A DNA stretch of 64,000 bases from Thermoanaerobacteraceae bacterium (GTDB lineage: Bacteria; Bacillota; JADQBR01): positions 1 through 64,000 of the forward strand of contig JACDOG010000006.1 of the NCBI GenBank assembly GCA_017656305.1. Reading direction: 5' to 3'. The position numbers and the translations under genes were made by a program. Below the pieces are notes generated by a model. The model made no database searches. It was not told where the DNA came from and saw only the letters and a list, made by a program, of their open reading frames with translations. Positions 1 to 7,734 of the stretch are shown here, one piece after another (position 1 is the stretch's first letter; each line of letters begins with the position of its first letter).

Positions 1-10
1 AAAAATATTA

Positions 11-39
11 ACAGCAGCCCTAGAGGCTGCTGTATTTTT
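11..39 (+). terminator. Rho-independent terminator of an upstream gene outside the window
   Basis: A 9-bp stem (11-19 with 25-33, ACAGCAGCC/GGCTGCTGT), a 5-base loop and then A plus five T. The gene it ends lies left of the window. The T-run is followed at once by the first base of the group II intron, the preferred integration site of group IIC introns. Confidence 0.85.
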
Positions 40-548
40 GTGTGCCCGGCATGTCTGCTGAGCCGATGGGTTGAAAGAAACCCTGTCACCTAACCAGCGG
101 GAAGACAATCCGTAGGCAAGGGCGTCGCCGGTAACGGCGGGGTCTGAAGGAAGCCGAAGGGGGAACTTGGAATAGCCAACTGCAAAGGACTATTTAAAGA
201 ACTAATGCAGTGGATACGCCGAAGGATTAGGATGAAGAGAATGAGAGAGTGGAAAAGCTGGAAACAACTGCACAAAGCATTAAGAAGGCGGGGTTACAAA
301 GGAGAATTTGAGAAAATTTCCGTAAGCAGATGGCGAAACTCTAAAAGTCCACTGGTTCACCTAGCCCTGCCGAACAAGTGGTTCGATGAGATTGGTCTAA
401 TCAATCTCGAAACATATGCTGTCGGTATTTTGCATTACTTCAGAGAGAAGTAACTGAGGTTTACCAGGAGCCGTATACGAGATCCGTATGTACGGTTCTG
501 TGAGAAGAACGAAGTCGGGAAGTTATTCCCGACTTCTACCTACTCGAT
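40..548 (+). mobile_element. Internally deleted group II intron (class C type)
   Basis: The element begins with the group II 5' signature GTGTG at position 40, directly after a terminator T-run. It ends with a recognisable domain V (468-501, opening GAGCCGTA with the AGC triad and closing TACGGTTCT) and a domain VI hairpin (511-534, GAAGTCGGGAA paired with TTCCCGACTTC) followed by TACCTACTCGAT, which contains the probable branch adenosine and an AY-type 3' end. The body between is much too short: about 510 bases against roughly 1.8-2 kb for intact class C introns. Only the first 120 or so bases of domain I are left before the sequence jumps into the last part of the intron-encoded protein. 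Domains II and III, the reverse transcriptase and part of domain I are therefore missing. The exact 3' boundary is uncertain by one or two bases. Self-splicing looks unlikely, but mobilisation in trans cannot be judged. Confidence 0.82.
163..453 (+). pseudogene. C-terminal maturase (domain X) fragment of a group II intron-encoded protein
   Basis: The reading frame is open from 148 (in-frame stop at 145-147) to the TAA at 451-453. From about 163 it matches the end of group II intron maturases: a WIRRRIRM segment, a basic linker, then a SRWRNSKSPLVHLALPNKWF-like segment and the GLINLETY tail. The reverse transcriptase palm and fingers are absent. An ATG at 205 could in principle start an 82-residue basic protein, but it has no good ribosome binding site and lies inside the maturase homology, so this is most likely a dead remnant left by an internal deletion that joined domain I to the end of the coding region. 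Confidence 0.75.
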
Positions 549-618
549 TGTGTGATTGTGACACCCGGTAATAAGTTGGTATTAAACGAAAAAAATGCTT
601 GTGGTTCATGTGGGAAAA

Positions 619-1365
619 CTACAATCCCAGCAGTTTGCGTATTTTTTTACTCTGAGACCGGCTGACCGGTACCTCGCTTTTTTCTTTGTCATCTACCGTT
701 AAAACCAGAGTGCCGTTGTAAAGTGGTATGACCTCCCGGGCTTTTCTGATATTGACCAAATAGGAACGGTGGCAGCGCTGAAAGAGATGCGGGTTTAAGC
801 GCTGTTCCAGTTCTTTCAATGTAAAGCGGGTCAAGTATTTTTCCGAAGCTGTCTTAATGTAAGTGTAATCATTGCTGGCATAGACAAATACAATGTCCTG
901 TTCTTCCAGCAGGATGGTCTTGCCTTTGTGTTCTACCGGAATCAGCCCCAGGGGTGCTTTGTTTTGGTCGCCTCTTTCGTTCTTGGGCCTGGTCGCTTCT
1001 ACAAGGTGGAAAACTTTTTGTAAAGCTTTGTCCAGTCGTTTGGGGTCGACTGGTTTTAGAATGTAGTCAATGGCATTTACCTTGAACGCCTCCAGGGCGA
1101 ATTCTTCATGGGCAGTAACAAAAATGACATAAGGAGAGTTTTTGCTGTCCTGTAAGGTTTTGCTAAGCTCTAAACCACTGCTTCCGGGCATATTGATGTC
1201 CAGGAAGAGAATGGTGTAATCCAAGGCTTTAATCAGTTCCATGGCTTCGATAGCATTTGTGGCTTCTCCTATCACCTGTAAATTATCATATTTGCTTAAG
1301 TAATGGCGCAGCTCTTTGCGAGCGGGGTACTCGTCATCTACAATCAAAACCTTCAGTTTTTCCAC
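619..1365 (-). CDS. LytTR-family response regulator
   Basis: A 248-residue two-component response regulator. The receiver domain (about 1-120) has the acidic pair at D10/D11, phospho-acceptor D56 in LFLDINMPG, T84 and K104 in the LKP motif. The LytTR DNA-binding domain (about 140-245) has the family's RCHRSYLVN segment. Regulators of this class (LytR, AgrA, VirR, YehT types) usually act with an LytS/YehU-type or AgrC-type kinase; no kinase gene is in the window, so the partner is either left of the edge or unlinked. The start is GTG, chosen because AAGGAGG lies about 8 bases upstream. It diverges from the GerMN lipoprotein gene. Its targets cannot be read from the sequence; cell-wall or transport functions would be typical for the family. 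Confidence 0.9.
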   Translation of the reverse strand: MEKLKVLIVDDEYPARKELRHYLSKYDNLQVIGEATNAIEAMELIKALDYTILFLDINMPGSSGLELSKTLQDSKNSPYVIFVTAHEEFALEAFKVNAIDYILKPVDPKRLDKALQKVFHLVEATRPKNERGDQNKAPLGLIPVEHKGKTILLEEQDIVFVYASNDYTYIKTASEKYLTRFTLKELEQRLNPHLFQRCHRSYLVNIRKAREVIPLYNGTLVLTVDDKEKSEVPVSRSQSKKIRKLLGL

Positions 1366-1693
1366 GGGCCTACCCTCCTTAGGGTTACTATTAAAAATAT
1401 TTTGATAATTATCGAAAAATTCCTGCTATTTGACTGCCAATTTTTCACTGGCCTAAAAAATTTTACCGCTTACCCTGATGATTTCCCCACTGGCAAGTAA
1501 TTGTTTCAGTCTTTGGAAAACTGTTATATATAATTATTATTTTACAGGTTGTTTCATGTTGCCGGTAGTAATAAAATGCAGCAACTACCCTAATGTAAAA
1601 TTTTACCATAAGGGCGAAAAATTAGTAATAATTCTACGGCCAACTTTATATGATTAATTGAAAAAGACATCTGAAAAAGGAGGAGAAAGGAAA
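1366..1693. other. Divergent AT-rich intergenic region with a candidate operator palindrome
   Basis: About 330 bases between two divergent genes, with no open reading frame that looks real. It contains a near-perfect palindrome around 1400-1418 (core GATAATTATC, flanked by TTT and AAA), closer to the response regulator gene. A weak promoter-like pair for the rightward gene is TTGTTT at 1501-1506 and TTATAT at 1524-1529 with 17 bases between. The palindrome would suit a dimeric repressor or the regulator itself, but LytTR proteins usually bind direct repeats, so its owner is unknown. Confidence 0.35.
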
Positions 1694-2323
1694 ATGGCTG
1701 TTTTCATAAGAAGTCAGCTAAAATTGTTAGTAGTGCTGCTGCTAATGGTCATGTTAGTTACTACTGCCGGCTGCGGGATAGTTGACCGGATGCTGTCATT
1801 TAAAGACCAGGAAGCCGCTGAGCCGGAAGAACCTTCTGTCGAGCTGCCCCAGGAACCGGCTGTCGACCAGTCCGAACCCAATACGGAGTATCTTGGTGAG
1901 ACCACTGATATTACCCTGTACTTTGCTGACCCCACGGGCGAAGGTTTGGTACCGGTACAGAGAACCATTCCCAAGGTGGAAGGAATAGCCAGGGCGACAA
2001 TGAATGAATTAATTAAAGGCCCTGCGCTGGATTCCGATTTGGTGGCAACTATCCCCGAGGGTACTCAGCTCAAAGACATTAATGTAAAGGATAACGGTCT
2101 CTGTATTGTGGATTTCAGCAGTGAACTGGTTGATAATCACCTGGGTGGCAGTACGGCAGAAAGATTGACAGTTTATTCCATTGTCAATACCCTGACTCAG
2201 TTTCCCACGGTGGATGAAGTTCAGATACTGGTGGACGGAAAGCATGTGGAGAGTATTGCTGGCCATGTCAACGTTTCCCAGGCCATGGCCCCCAATAAAG
2301 ATATCATTATCAATCAGAAATAA
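1694..2323 (+). CDS. GerMN-domain lipoprotein
   Basis: A 209-residue lipoprotein. The start ATG at 1694 follows AAGGAGG by about 10 bases; an in-frame TTG at 1658 lies upstream but has no such site. Residues 6-26 form a hydrophobic signal segment ending in the lipobox TTAGC, so C27 should be acylated and the mature protein anchored outside the membrane. An acidic, proline-rich linker (about 35-60) leads to a GerMN domain (about 70-205; ITLYF..., ATMNELIKGP, VDFSSELV and a C-terminal VQILVDGK strand). GerMN domains occur in GerM, which is needed for sporulation and germination in Bacillus, and in lipoproteins found next to cell-wall amidases. The next gene is such an amidase, but a terminator lies between them, so the two are probably transcribed separately or only partly together. 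Confidence 0.88.
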   Translation: MAVFIRSQLKLLVVLLLMVMLVTTAGCGIVDRMLSFKDQEAAEPEEPSVELPQEPAVDQSEPNTEYLGETTDITLYFADPTGEGLVPVQRTIPKVEGIARATMNELIKGPALDSDLVATIPEGTQLKDINVKDNGLCIVDFSSELVDNHLGGSTAERLTVYSIVNTLTQFPTVDEVQILVDGKHVESIAGHVNVSQAMAPNKDIIINQK

Positions 2324-2331
2324 AACCTGCG

Positions 2332-2365
2332 GCACCGGAACGGTTTTCCGGTGCTTTGTCTTTTA
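2332..2365 (+). terminator. Rho-independent terminator after the GerMN gene
   Basis: Stem GCACCGGAA (2332-2340) with TTCCGGTGC (2346-2354), 5-base loop, then a T-rich tail. It lies just before the amidase gene and may act as an attenuator between the two. Confidence 0.75.
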
Positions 2366-2466
2366 TATCCATATTTTACCTCAGCTTCTTCTTGCTTCAT
2401 ATGCAGGAAATTCGACGCCAAAAAAGAAATGTAACAAATATCAGACAATATTTTGGGGGGTTTCCT

Positions 2467-4932
2467 GTGAGGAGATTGCTGAGGATTAATGTGATTACAG
2501 TCACAATCCTTTTGTTATACATATTATCGCTGCCCGCGGCGTTTGCCCAAACTGCAACCGTCACCGGAAGTGTGGTTAATGTACGCAGCGGCCCGTCGGT
2601 AGACAATTTAAAGATTGGTGTGGTTACCGAAGGGTATCAACTGGAGGTTTTGGAAGAAAGAAACAACTGGTACAAGGTACGCTTTGCCCAAGATCGTGTT
2701 GGCTGGATTTATAAAGAATTGTTGCAGTTAAATGAAGACACGGGTGCAAAATGGATCAAAATAACCGGTTCGGTAGTTAACGTGCGCAGCGGGCCATCCA
2801 CTACATACGGCGTCATTGACCAGGTGAAAAACGGTGAACGGTACCCTGTCACTGATAAACAGGGTGACTGGCTGAAAATCCGGCTGGATAACAAGAAATA
2901 TGGCTGGATAGCCGGGTGGCTGGCGGAAACAACCGTGCCGCCGGGGGAGGCGGATAGCCAGACTGCCGCCGGTACCGGTGAGGAACCCATAGGCGTAGTG
3001 GTTGTTGGCGGTTCTGTGGTTAACGTGCGCCTGCAGCCCGGTTTGGATAGCCCTGTTATCAGCCGGGTGGTTAGGGGAACCAGGTTAACTGCTCTCGGAA
3101 CGGTAAATGGCTGGTACAAGGTGAAACTGAAGGATGGCCGTTCCGGTTATCTGGCCGGATGGTTAGCCGAGCTGCACCGGGAAAACCCGGCAGAACAGCT
3201 GCAGGGTAGAAATGCAAAACTTACCCACGTGAAAGTAAACGGTAGTGTGGTGAACGTCCGCCAGGCGCCCGAACTTGGCAGCCCGGTGGTTGCCCAGGTA
3301 CGGCAGGGGGAGAAGTATGCCGTAGTTGACCGGAAAGGCAACTGGGTGCTGATTAAGCTGGACGGACAACAGGGCTATATAGCCTCCTGGCTGGTTGACT
3401 TAATTTATTCAACCGACTATCAAGAGGAAAGCGAACCTGCCGCCGGTGCTCCCACTGACAATTCTCCGGATGCCGGTAAATATGTGAAGCGGGAGGATAT
3501 TGCCGTTATAGACGGCAGTGTGGTTAATGTACGCTCAGGTCCGGGTATTGGCAATTCTCGGATTGCCCAGGTCAGGGAAGGGGAAAAGTACCCGCTGCTG
3601 AAAAAGGAAAACGGCTGGTATCAAATCCGGCTGTCTGATGGTAAAACCGGTTGGATAGCGGGCTGGCTGGCCAAGGAAACCACGCGGGCAGTTTATACGG
3701 GACCGGATGGGGATACGGAGCAGGGTAGCAGTGGCAATACGGGAACCGGTCAAGGAGACGGTAAGACGGCAGCCGGCAAGGAGAAACTCTTTGTGGTGAA
3801 ACATGATATGCCGCTTTACTACGGCCCCGATAGAAGGTTTCCCAAAGTTACTACTATTGCCGAAGGTGATACCGTACTGCTGCTGGCAGAAAAGGGAGAC
3901 TGGTATGAAGTCAGGTTAGATAACGGAATTACCGGGTGGCTGGAACGCCGCTCGGTGGCTGACAGGGGTAGTGTGGACCGCACCGCTCAAGAACAGGATA
4001 CAGGAAAAGAAATTATTGCAACTGACGGTGTTTATGAGGTATCGGTGACGGATGATGGTGAGGAACTGGTAATTGCCCTGAAGGCAAACTCGGTTATCAA
4101 TTACGACTTGATGCAGTTACAGGACCCGCTCCGCCTGGTAATCGACCTGCACGGGCAGACTTTGGCCGTTCCGGAGCCGCAACGGGAAATGCTTGTTGGT
4201 TCCGAGGTTGTTAAAAGGATACGGCTGGGACAGTTTGAACAGGATACGGTGCGTGTGGTATTGGATCTCAAGAGTAACGTCCAGTATGATTTGGCCAGTG
4301 CAAATGATGGGAAAACATTGCTGGTCACGGTAAATCCGCCCAACCTGGCGGGTAAAGTGATTGTGATTGACCCGGGCCACGGCAGCATCACTCCCTGGGG
4401 TAAGTCAGACCCGGGAGCTATTGGTTTTAACGGCACCCGTGAGCGGGACGTGGTACTGGCTATTTCCAGGAAGCTGGCTTCCATGCTGCAGCGTACAGGT
4501 GCGGAAGTAATCATGACTCGCAACGGGGATGCTACTCTCAGTTTGGAAGACAGGGCATGGATTGCCAACAGGAATAATGCGGATGTATTTTTAAGTATTC
4601 ATGCCAACAGTTCACCCAGCCGGTTGCAGCGGGGGTCTGCCACCTATTTTTACGCGCCTTATGGTTCGGCGCTGGCCGGACAGCGTGGGAAACGGTACCG
4701 TCTGGCCCGGTTAATACAGGATGAACTGGTTAGTGCTGCGGGAACCACAGACCTGGGGGTTAAAGAGGAAAACTTTTCAGTATTGCGTAATACAAATGTT
4801 CCCTCGGTGCTGGTGGAAACTGCCTTCATTTCTCATCCCGAGGAGGAAATGCTCCTGCGCAACCCACAGTTTCAGGAGAAAGTAGCGCGGGGCATAGCCC
4901 GCGGTGTGGAAAGGTACTTGCTGGGGAACTGA
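2467..4932 (+). CDS. N-acetylmuramoyl-L-alanine amidase with six SH3-type repeats
   Basis: An 821-residue exported peptidoglycan amidase. The GTG at 2467 is taken as start: it follows a G-run by about 6 bases and opens a clean signal peptide ending LPAAFA before QT. Longer upstream in-frame starts would put about 37 charged residues before the signal. Domain order: five bacterial SH3 repeats, each opening GSVVNVR, plus a sixth, more divergent one (VVKHDMPLYYGP), together about residues 27-500; then an AMIN domain (about 530-630) and a C-terminal Amidase_3 domain. The zinc ligands and catalytic glutamates of that family are visible: DPGHG, the E of RERDVV, SIHANSS and VETAF. The SH3 repeats and AMIN domain bind the wall, and the amidase cuts the bond between muramic acid and L-alanine. 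Likely roles are cell separation or sporulation lysis; which one cannot be told from sequence. Confidence 0.93.
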   Translation: MRRLLRINVITVTILLLYILSLPAAFAQTATVTGSVVNVRSGPSVDNLKIGVVTEGYQLEVLEERNNWYKVRFAQDRVGWIYKELLQLNEDTGAKWIKITGSVVNVRSGPSTTYGVIDQVKNGERYPVTDKQGDWLKIRLDNKKYGWIAGWLAETTVPPGEADSQTAAGTGEEPIGVVVVGGSVVNVRLQPGLDSPVISRVVRGTRLTALGTVNGWYKVKLKDGRSGYLAGWLAELHRENPAEQLQGRNAKLTHVKVNGSVVNVRQAPELGSPVVAQVRQGEKYAVVDRKGNWVLIKLDGQQGYIASWLVDLIYSTDYQEESEPAAGAPTDNSPDAGKYVKREDIAVIDGSVVNVRSGPGIGNSRIAQVREGEKYPLLKKENGWYQIRLSDGKTGWIAGWLAKETTRAVYTGPDGDTEQGSSGNTGTGQGDGKTAAGKEKLFVVKHDMPLYYGPDRRFPKVTTIAEGDTVLLLAEKGDWYEVRLDNGITGWLERRSVADRGSVDRTAQEQDTGKEIIATDGVYEVSVTDDGEELVIALKANSVINYDLMQLQDPLRLVIDLHGQTLAVPEPQREMLVGSEVVKRIRLGQFEQDTVRVVLDLKSNVQYDLASANDGKTLLVTVNPPNLAGKVIVIDPGHGSITPWGKSDPGAIGFNGTRERDVVLAISRKLASMLQRTGAEVIMTRNGDATLSLEDRAWIANRNNADVFLSIHANSSPSRLQRGSATYFYAPYGSALAGQRGKRYRLARLIQDELVSAAGTTDLGVKEENFSVLRNTNVPSVLVETAFISHPEEEMLLRNPQFQEKVARGIARGVERYLLGN

Positions 4933-4952
4933 CGGCAGAGATATGCCTGCTT

Positions 4953-4982
4953 ACTCTACCTTAAACGGTAGAGTTTTTTTTT
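4953..4982 (+). terminator. Rho-independent terminator after the amidase gene
   Basis: Stem ACTCTACC (4953-4960) with GGTAGAGT (4967-4974), 6-base loop, then nine T. Confidence 0.88.
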
Positions 4983-5030
4983 AACCTGCTGTGGCAAAAC
5001 GGATATTGTTCGCTGTTTCTTAATATAAAA

Positions 5031-5046
5031 AGCGAAAAATTTCGCT
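5031..5046. promoter_or_regulatory. Short palindrome upstream of the sulfur-transport genes (possible operator)
   Basis: AGCGAAA at 5031-5037 and its complement TTTCGCT at 5040-5046, two bases apart, in the leader of the YeeE/YedE operon. It has the size of a repressor site; no factor can be named. It could also be chance in AT-rich DNA. Confidence 0.3.
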
Positions 5047-5111
5047 ATGGTTACACTTTCTAAAAGGTTATTCGTCCAGTTTGTCGAATAAAGCAAAGTG
5101 GAGTGAGAGAT

Positions 5112-5636
5112 ATGCGAAAAATAATTGTGAAATTATTAACAAGCGACTGGCCCTACTGGGTTGGCGGTGTCGGTATTGCCGTAATTAATATAGGTTTGCT
5201 GGCTTTAACAGGCAAGCCATGGGGAATAACCACCACCGTAACCCTGTGGGGCTTCAAGTTGGCAAACATTATTGGCGTCAGGTTGGAAAATGTTGAGGCT
5301 TTTCGCGAATACCTGACACGGCTGGCTGACTTTAATTTCTGGTACGGCGGCAACCTGTTAAATGTTGGTCTAATATTTGGCGTGCTGGTTTCCGCTATCA
5401 TATCAAGAGAGTTTCGTTTTAAAAAAATAACCGGCAAGCGGCAGGTCTACCTGGCTTTACTCGGCGGCTTGTTGATGGGATACGGGGCGCGCCTGGCTTC
5501 GGGCTGCAACGTGGGGGCGCTTGTGGGCGGCATATCGTCCCTGTCGTTCCACGGCTGGCTTTTTCTGATATTTGCCCTGGGGGGAGCCTGGGTCGGCTGC
5601 CAGATTATGTATGTGCTTTTGAGGAGGGTTATGTGA
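5112..5636 (+). CDS. YeeE/YedE (TsuA-like) sulfur transporter, first half
   Basis: A 174-residue integral membrane protein with about four hydrophobic segments, matching the N-terminal type of split YeeE/YedE family proteins. The conserved GYGARLASGCNVG segment carries the cysteine that in TsuA (YeeE) helps pass thiosulfate through the membrane. ATG at 5112 is chosen because GGAG lies 8 bases before it; the in-frame GTG at 5103 overlaps that site. The next gene encodes the second half and starts two bases after this stop, followed by tusA, so the three form one operon for uptake and relay of a sulfur species (thiosulfate is the known substrate of TsuA; a selenium-linked role is known for some relatives). 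Substrate is inferred from family and neighbours. Confidence 0.85.
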   Translation: MRKIIVKLLTSDWPYWVGGVGIAVINIGLLALTGKPWGITTTVTLWGFKLANIIGVRLENVEAFREYLTRLADFNFWYGGNLLNVGLIFGVLVSAIISREFRFKKITGKRQVYLALLGGLLMGYGARLASGCNVGALVGGISSLSFHGWLFLIFALGGAWVGCQIMYVLLRRVM

Positions 5637-5637
5637 A

Positions 5638-6240
5638 GTGAAGCGAAAAATATTGACCCTGCTGTTGCTGGTGACCTTTATCATAATACTTGTAATTGCC
5701 TGGGAACATGGCAGTTCATTATACTGGGCGGCCGGAGTCTTGTTGGGATTTATTTTGCACCGTTGTCGGTTTTGTTTTGCCGCGGCGTTCAGGGACCTGA
5801 TAATGTTTCGTGACGGTTCCGTTACTCGTGCCGTGATAATTTCGCTAGCCATATCAACGGTGGGGTTTGCATTGCTGCAGTACTATTCCGGCTTAACCGG
5901 AAGTGATGTGCCCGGAAACATTGAAGCTGTAGGTGTTAATACCATGGCCGGTGCATTTTTGTTCGGAATTGGCATGGTGATTGCCGGATGTTGTGCCTGT
6001 AGTTTTCTCATGCGCCTGGGAGAAGGTTTTATATTATTTTTGTTTGTTCTAATAGGCATGCTGCCCGGTTCTCTTTTGGGCTTGCTGCACAGGCAGTGGT
6101 GGGAAAGTATCTGGTCCCACCCGCCCGTTTATTTTCCCGATTATCTGGGGTGGGGAATTACTGTTGTTGTGCAACTGTTGACATTGATGGGTCTTTACTT
6201 GATTGTCAGACGGTGGGAAAAGACGGAAAGGGGGATTTAA
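5638..6240 (+). CDS. YeeE/YedE (TsuA-like) sulfur transporter, second half
   Basis: A 200-residue membrane protein with about five hydrophobic segments. It has the family cysteine patterns HRCRFCFAAAFRD (about residues 40-52) and AGCCACSFLMRLGEG (about 119-133). Full-length YeeE proteins of about 350 residues carry both halves; here they are separate genes that together give about 374 residues. The GTG start at 5638 has GAGGAGGG about 10 bases upstream, inside the end of the first gene. The tight spacing argues for co-translation and a heteromeric transporter. The genes are a natural split form, not a frameshift, because each has its own ribosome binding site. Confidence 0.85.
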   Translation: MKRKILTLLLLVTFIIILVIAWEHGSSLYWAAGVLLGFILHRCRFCFAAAFRDLIMFRDGSVTRAVIISLAISTVGFALLQYYSGLTGSDVPGNIEAVGVNTMAGAFLFGIGMVIAGCCACSFLMRLGEGFILFLFVLIGMLPGSLLGLLHRQWWESIWSHPPVYFPDYLGWGITVVVQLLTLMGLYLIVRRWEKTERGI

Positions 6241-6241
6241 A

Positions 6242-6472
6242 ATGGGAAAGAAATATGTCCTGGATGTCTTAGGAGAAGTTTGCCCAGTGCCGCTGTTCAA
6301 GACCAAGGAAAAGGTCACCAGGGAACTGTCTTCTGGTGATACTTTACTTGTGGAAACGGATTTTCCGCGGGCGGTGCGCAATATTATTGACTGGTCGGAG
6401 AAACACGGGCATCATGTAAAAGTGATTGAAATTGACGAAGCCTGCTGGCAGGTACAGGTGACAAAAAAATAG
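6242..6472 (+). CDS. TusA/SirA-family sulfur carrier protein
   Basis: A 76-residue cytoplasmic protein of the TusA (SirA, YeeD) family. It has the family's CPxP motif (C14-P-V-P17) preceded by the LDVLGEV strand; C14 is the residue that carries the persulfide. The ATG at 6242 has GGGGGAT about 6 bases before it and starts one base after the preceding stop. In YeeE-YeeD systems the TusA-like partner is needed for thiosulfate uptake, so this protein most likely accepts or activates sulfur brought in by the two transporter halves. Confidence 0.9.
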   Translation: MGKKYVLDVLGEVCPVPLFKTKEKVTRELSSGDTLLVETDFPRAVRNIIDWSEKHGHHVKVIEIDEACWQVQVTKK

Positions 6473-6485
6473 CTGCAAAAAGCGA

Positions 6486-6524
6486 CAAAGTGCAACACCG
6501 GCAAAACCGGGTTGCACTTTTTTA
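6486..6524. terminator. Terminator between convergent tusA and the LysR gene
   Basis: A long stem made of AAGTGCAAC/GTTGCACTT around CCGG/CCGG, followed on the plus strand by six T. It sits between convergent genes and may serve both, though the tail on the minus strand is weaker. Confidence 0.85.
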
Positions 6525-7430
6525 TCAGCAAAATGCGGGGTCATCGGGGCAAAGAAAGCGGATAAATCGGTGTGCTAGTGGTGATAAATATTTGTCTTTG
6601 GGATAAATAAGTTGAAAGGAGATATCAAGGTCGTTAAACTCTTCCAACTCAATGGCCCTCAAGGTGTTGCGGCGCAATTCTTTCTGCACCGCCAGGTTGC
6701 AGCATATGGAGATCCCCTTGCCGGATTCAACCAGGGACTTTAAGGCAGCGGTGCTGCCCAGCTCGCTGACAATATTCAGGTCTCTGATGTCCATGGATAA
6801 TTCTTTTAACTTTTCTTCAAATATTTTGCGAACGCCAGAACCTTCAGCCGGTATCATTAGGGGTATCTCTTTTAATTTCTCAAAGGAAATCTTGTCCTGA
6901 TTTGCCCAGGCGTTATCCGGACTTGTGATTAGGATAATTTTATCTATAGCCACGTGTTTGGTAATTAATTCGGGATGTTGCACGCTGCCTTCTATAATAG
7001 CAATATCAATCTTGTTTTCCAGCAGTTTATCCACTATTTCCTGAAGGTTTAAAATTTCCAGCTTTATGTTGGCCTTGGGGTATTTTTCCTTAAACGTCCA
7101 AATGGTACAGGGAATGGCAAAGTCGCCCACCGTAGAGGTAGCACCGATTACCAGCTTTGTTTCCTTATTGCTCAGCAGTTCGTCTAGTTCTCTTTCCATA
7201 TTTTCAAACTGTTGGAGAATTTTTCTGGCGTGCTTATATACTATTTGACCTGCTTCGGTAAGCACTATCCCACGCCCAGTGCGTTCAAAAAGTTTTACAT
7301 TTAAATAAGACTCTAGATTCTGCATCTGGGCACTGACGGCAGGCTGGGTTAAATGCATTATGTTTGCTGCCGTGGAAAACTTTTCAACTTTGGCTACCAG
7401 GCAGAACAATTCCAGTGTTGACAGGTTCAT
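6525..7430 (-). CDS. LysR-family transcriptional regulator
   Basis: A 301-residue LysR-type regulator. The winged helix-turn-helix (about 1-65) has the typical FSTAANIMHLTQPAVSAQMQ pattern, followed by the linker helix and a periplasmic-binding-protein-like effector domain (about 90-295, GATSTVGDFAIP to the SPLAHRF end). The protein resembles the CysB/CbbR-like branch often annotated as selenium- or sulfur-related, though the effector cannot be deduced. It converges with the sulfur-transport operon and diverges from the split-Soret cytochrome gene, which is its most likely target. ATG start with AGAGGG upstream and a strong sigma-A promoter. Confidence 0.92.
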   Translation of the reverse strand: MNLSTLELFCLVAKVEKFSTAANIMHLTQPAVSAQMQNLESYLNVKLFERTGRGIVLTEAGQIVYKHARKILQQFENMERELDELLSNKETKLVIGATSTVGDFAIPCTIWTFKEKYPKANIKLEILNLQEIVDKLLENKIDIAIIEGSVQHPELITKHVAIDKIILITSPDNAWANQDKISFEKLKEIPLMIPAEGSGVRKIFEEKLKELSMDIRDLNIVSELGSTAALKSLVESGKGISICCNLAVQKELRRNTLRAIELEEFNDLDISFQLIYPKDKYLSPLAHRFIRFLCPDDPAFC

Positions 7431-7467
7431 AAAATTATCCCTCTTAAAACGATGATATTTAACTCTT

Positions 7468-7495
7468 ATTATAACTAGGGATAAAATACTGTCAA
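7468..7495 (-). promoter_or_regulatory. Sigma-A promoter of the LysR gene
   Basis: On the minus strand TTGACA (7495-7490), a 16-base spacer and TATAAT (7473-7468), both hexamers matching consensus; the ATG is about 38 bases downstream. Confidence 0.8.
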
Positions 7496-7734
7496 GAAAG
7501 CTGCAAAGGTACTGGCGAGAAAGTTACAAAAGTCCCGTAACCGCAGTCTTTTCTTGAAAACCCTAATCTAAAAAACCATATATTTCCTTTTCATAAAAAA
7601 CCATTAACCAGATATAAAATATCCTTTACCAATATAAACAGGATTAACAGTGACCATATAAAAAATTTATAGGTGAACTGGTTGAGGTGTGGGGGTACCT
7701 AAACTTATATTTAAATTTTAATGGAGGTGCTAAA
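7496..7734. other. Divergent intergenic region between the LysR and cytochrome genes
   Basis: About 240 AT-rich bases with no convincing gene. A possible rightward promoter is TTGAAA at 7554-7559 with TATATT at 7579-7584 (19-base spacer, so weak). The region between the two promoters is where a LysR regulator would normally bind; no clear T-N11-A palindrome stands out. Confidence 0.35.

Noticed and set aside
1658-1693. TTG at 1658 as start of the GerMN lipoprotein
   Set aside because: The ATG at 1694 has the ribosome binding site and places the signal peptide correctly.
5638-6240. Frameshift explanation for the two YeeE/YedE genes
   Set aside because: The second half has its own GTG and a good ribosome binding site, and split pairs are common in this family.
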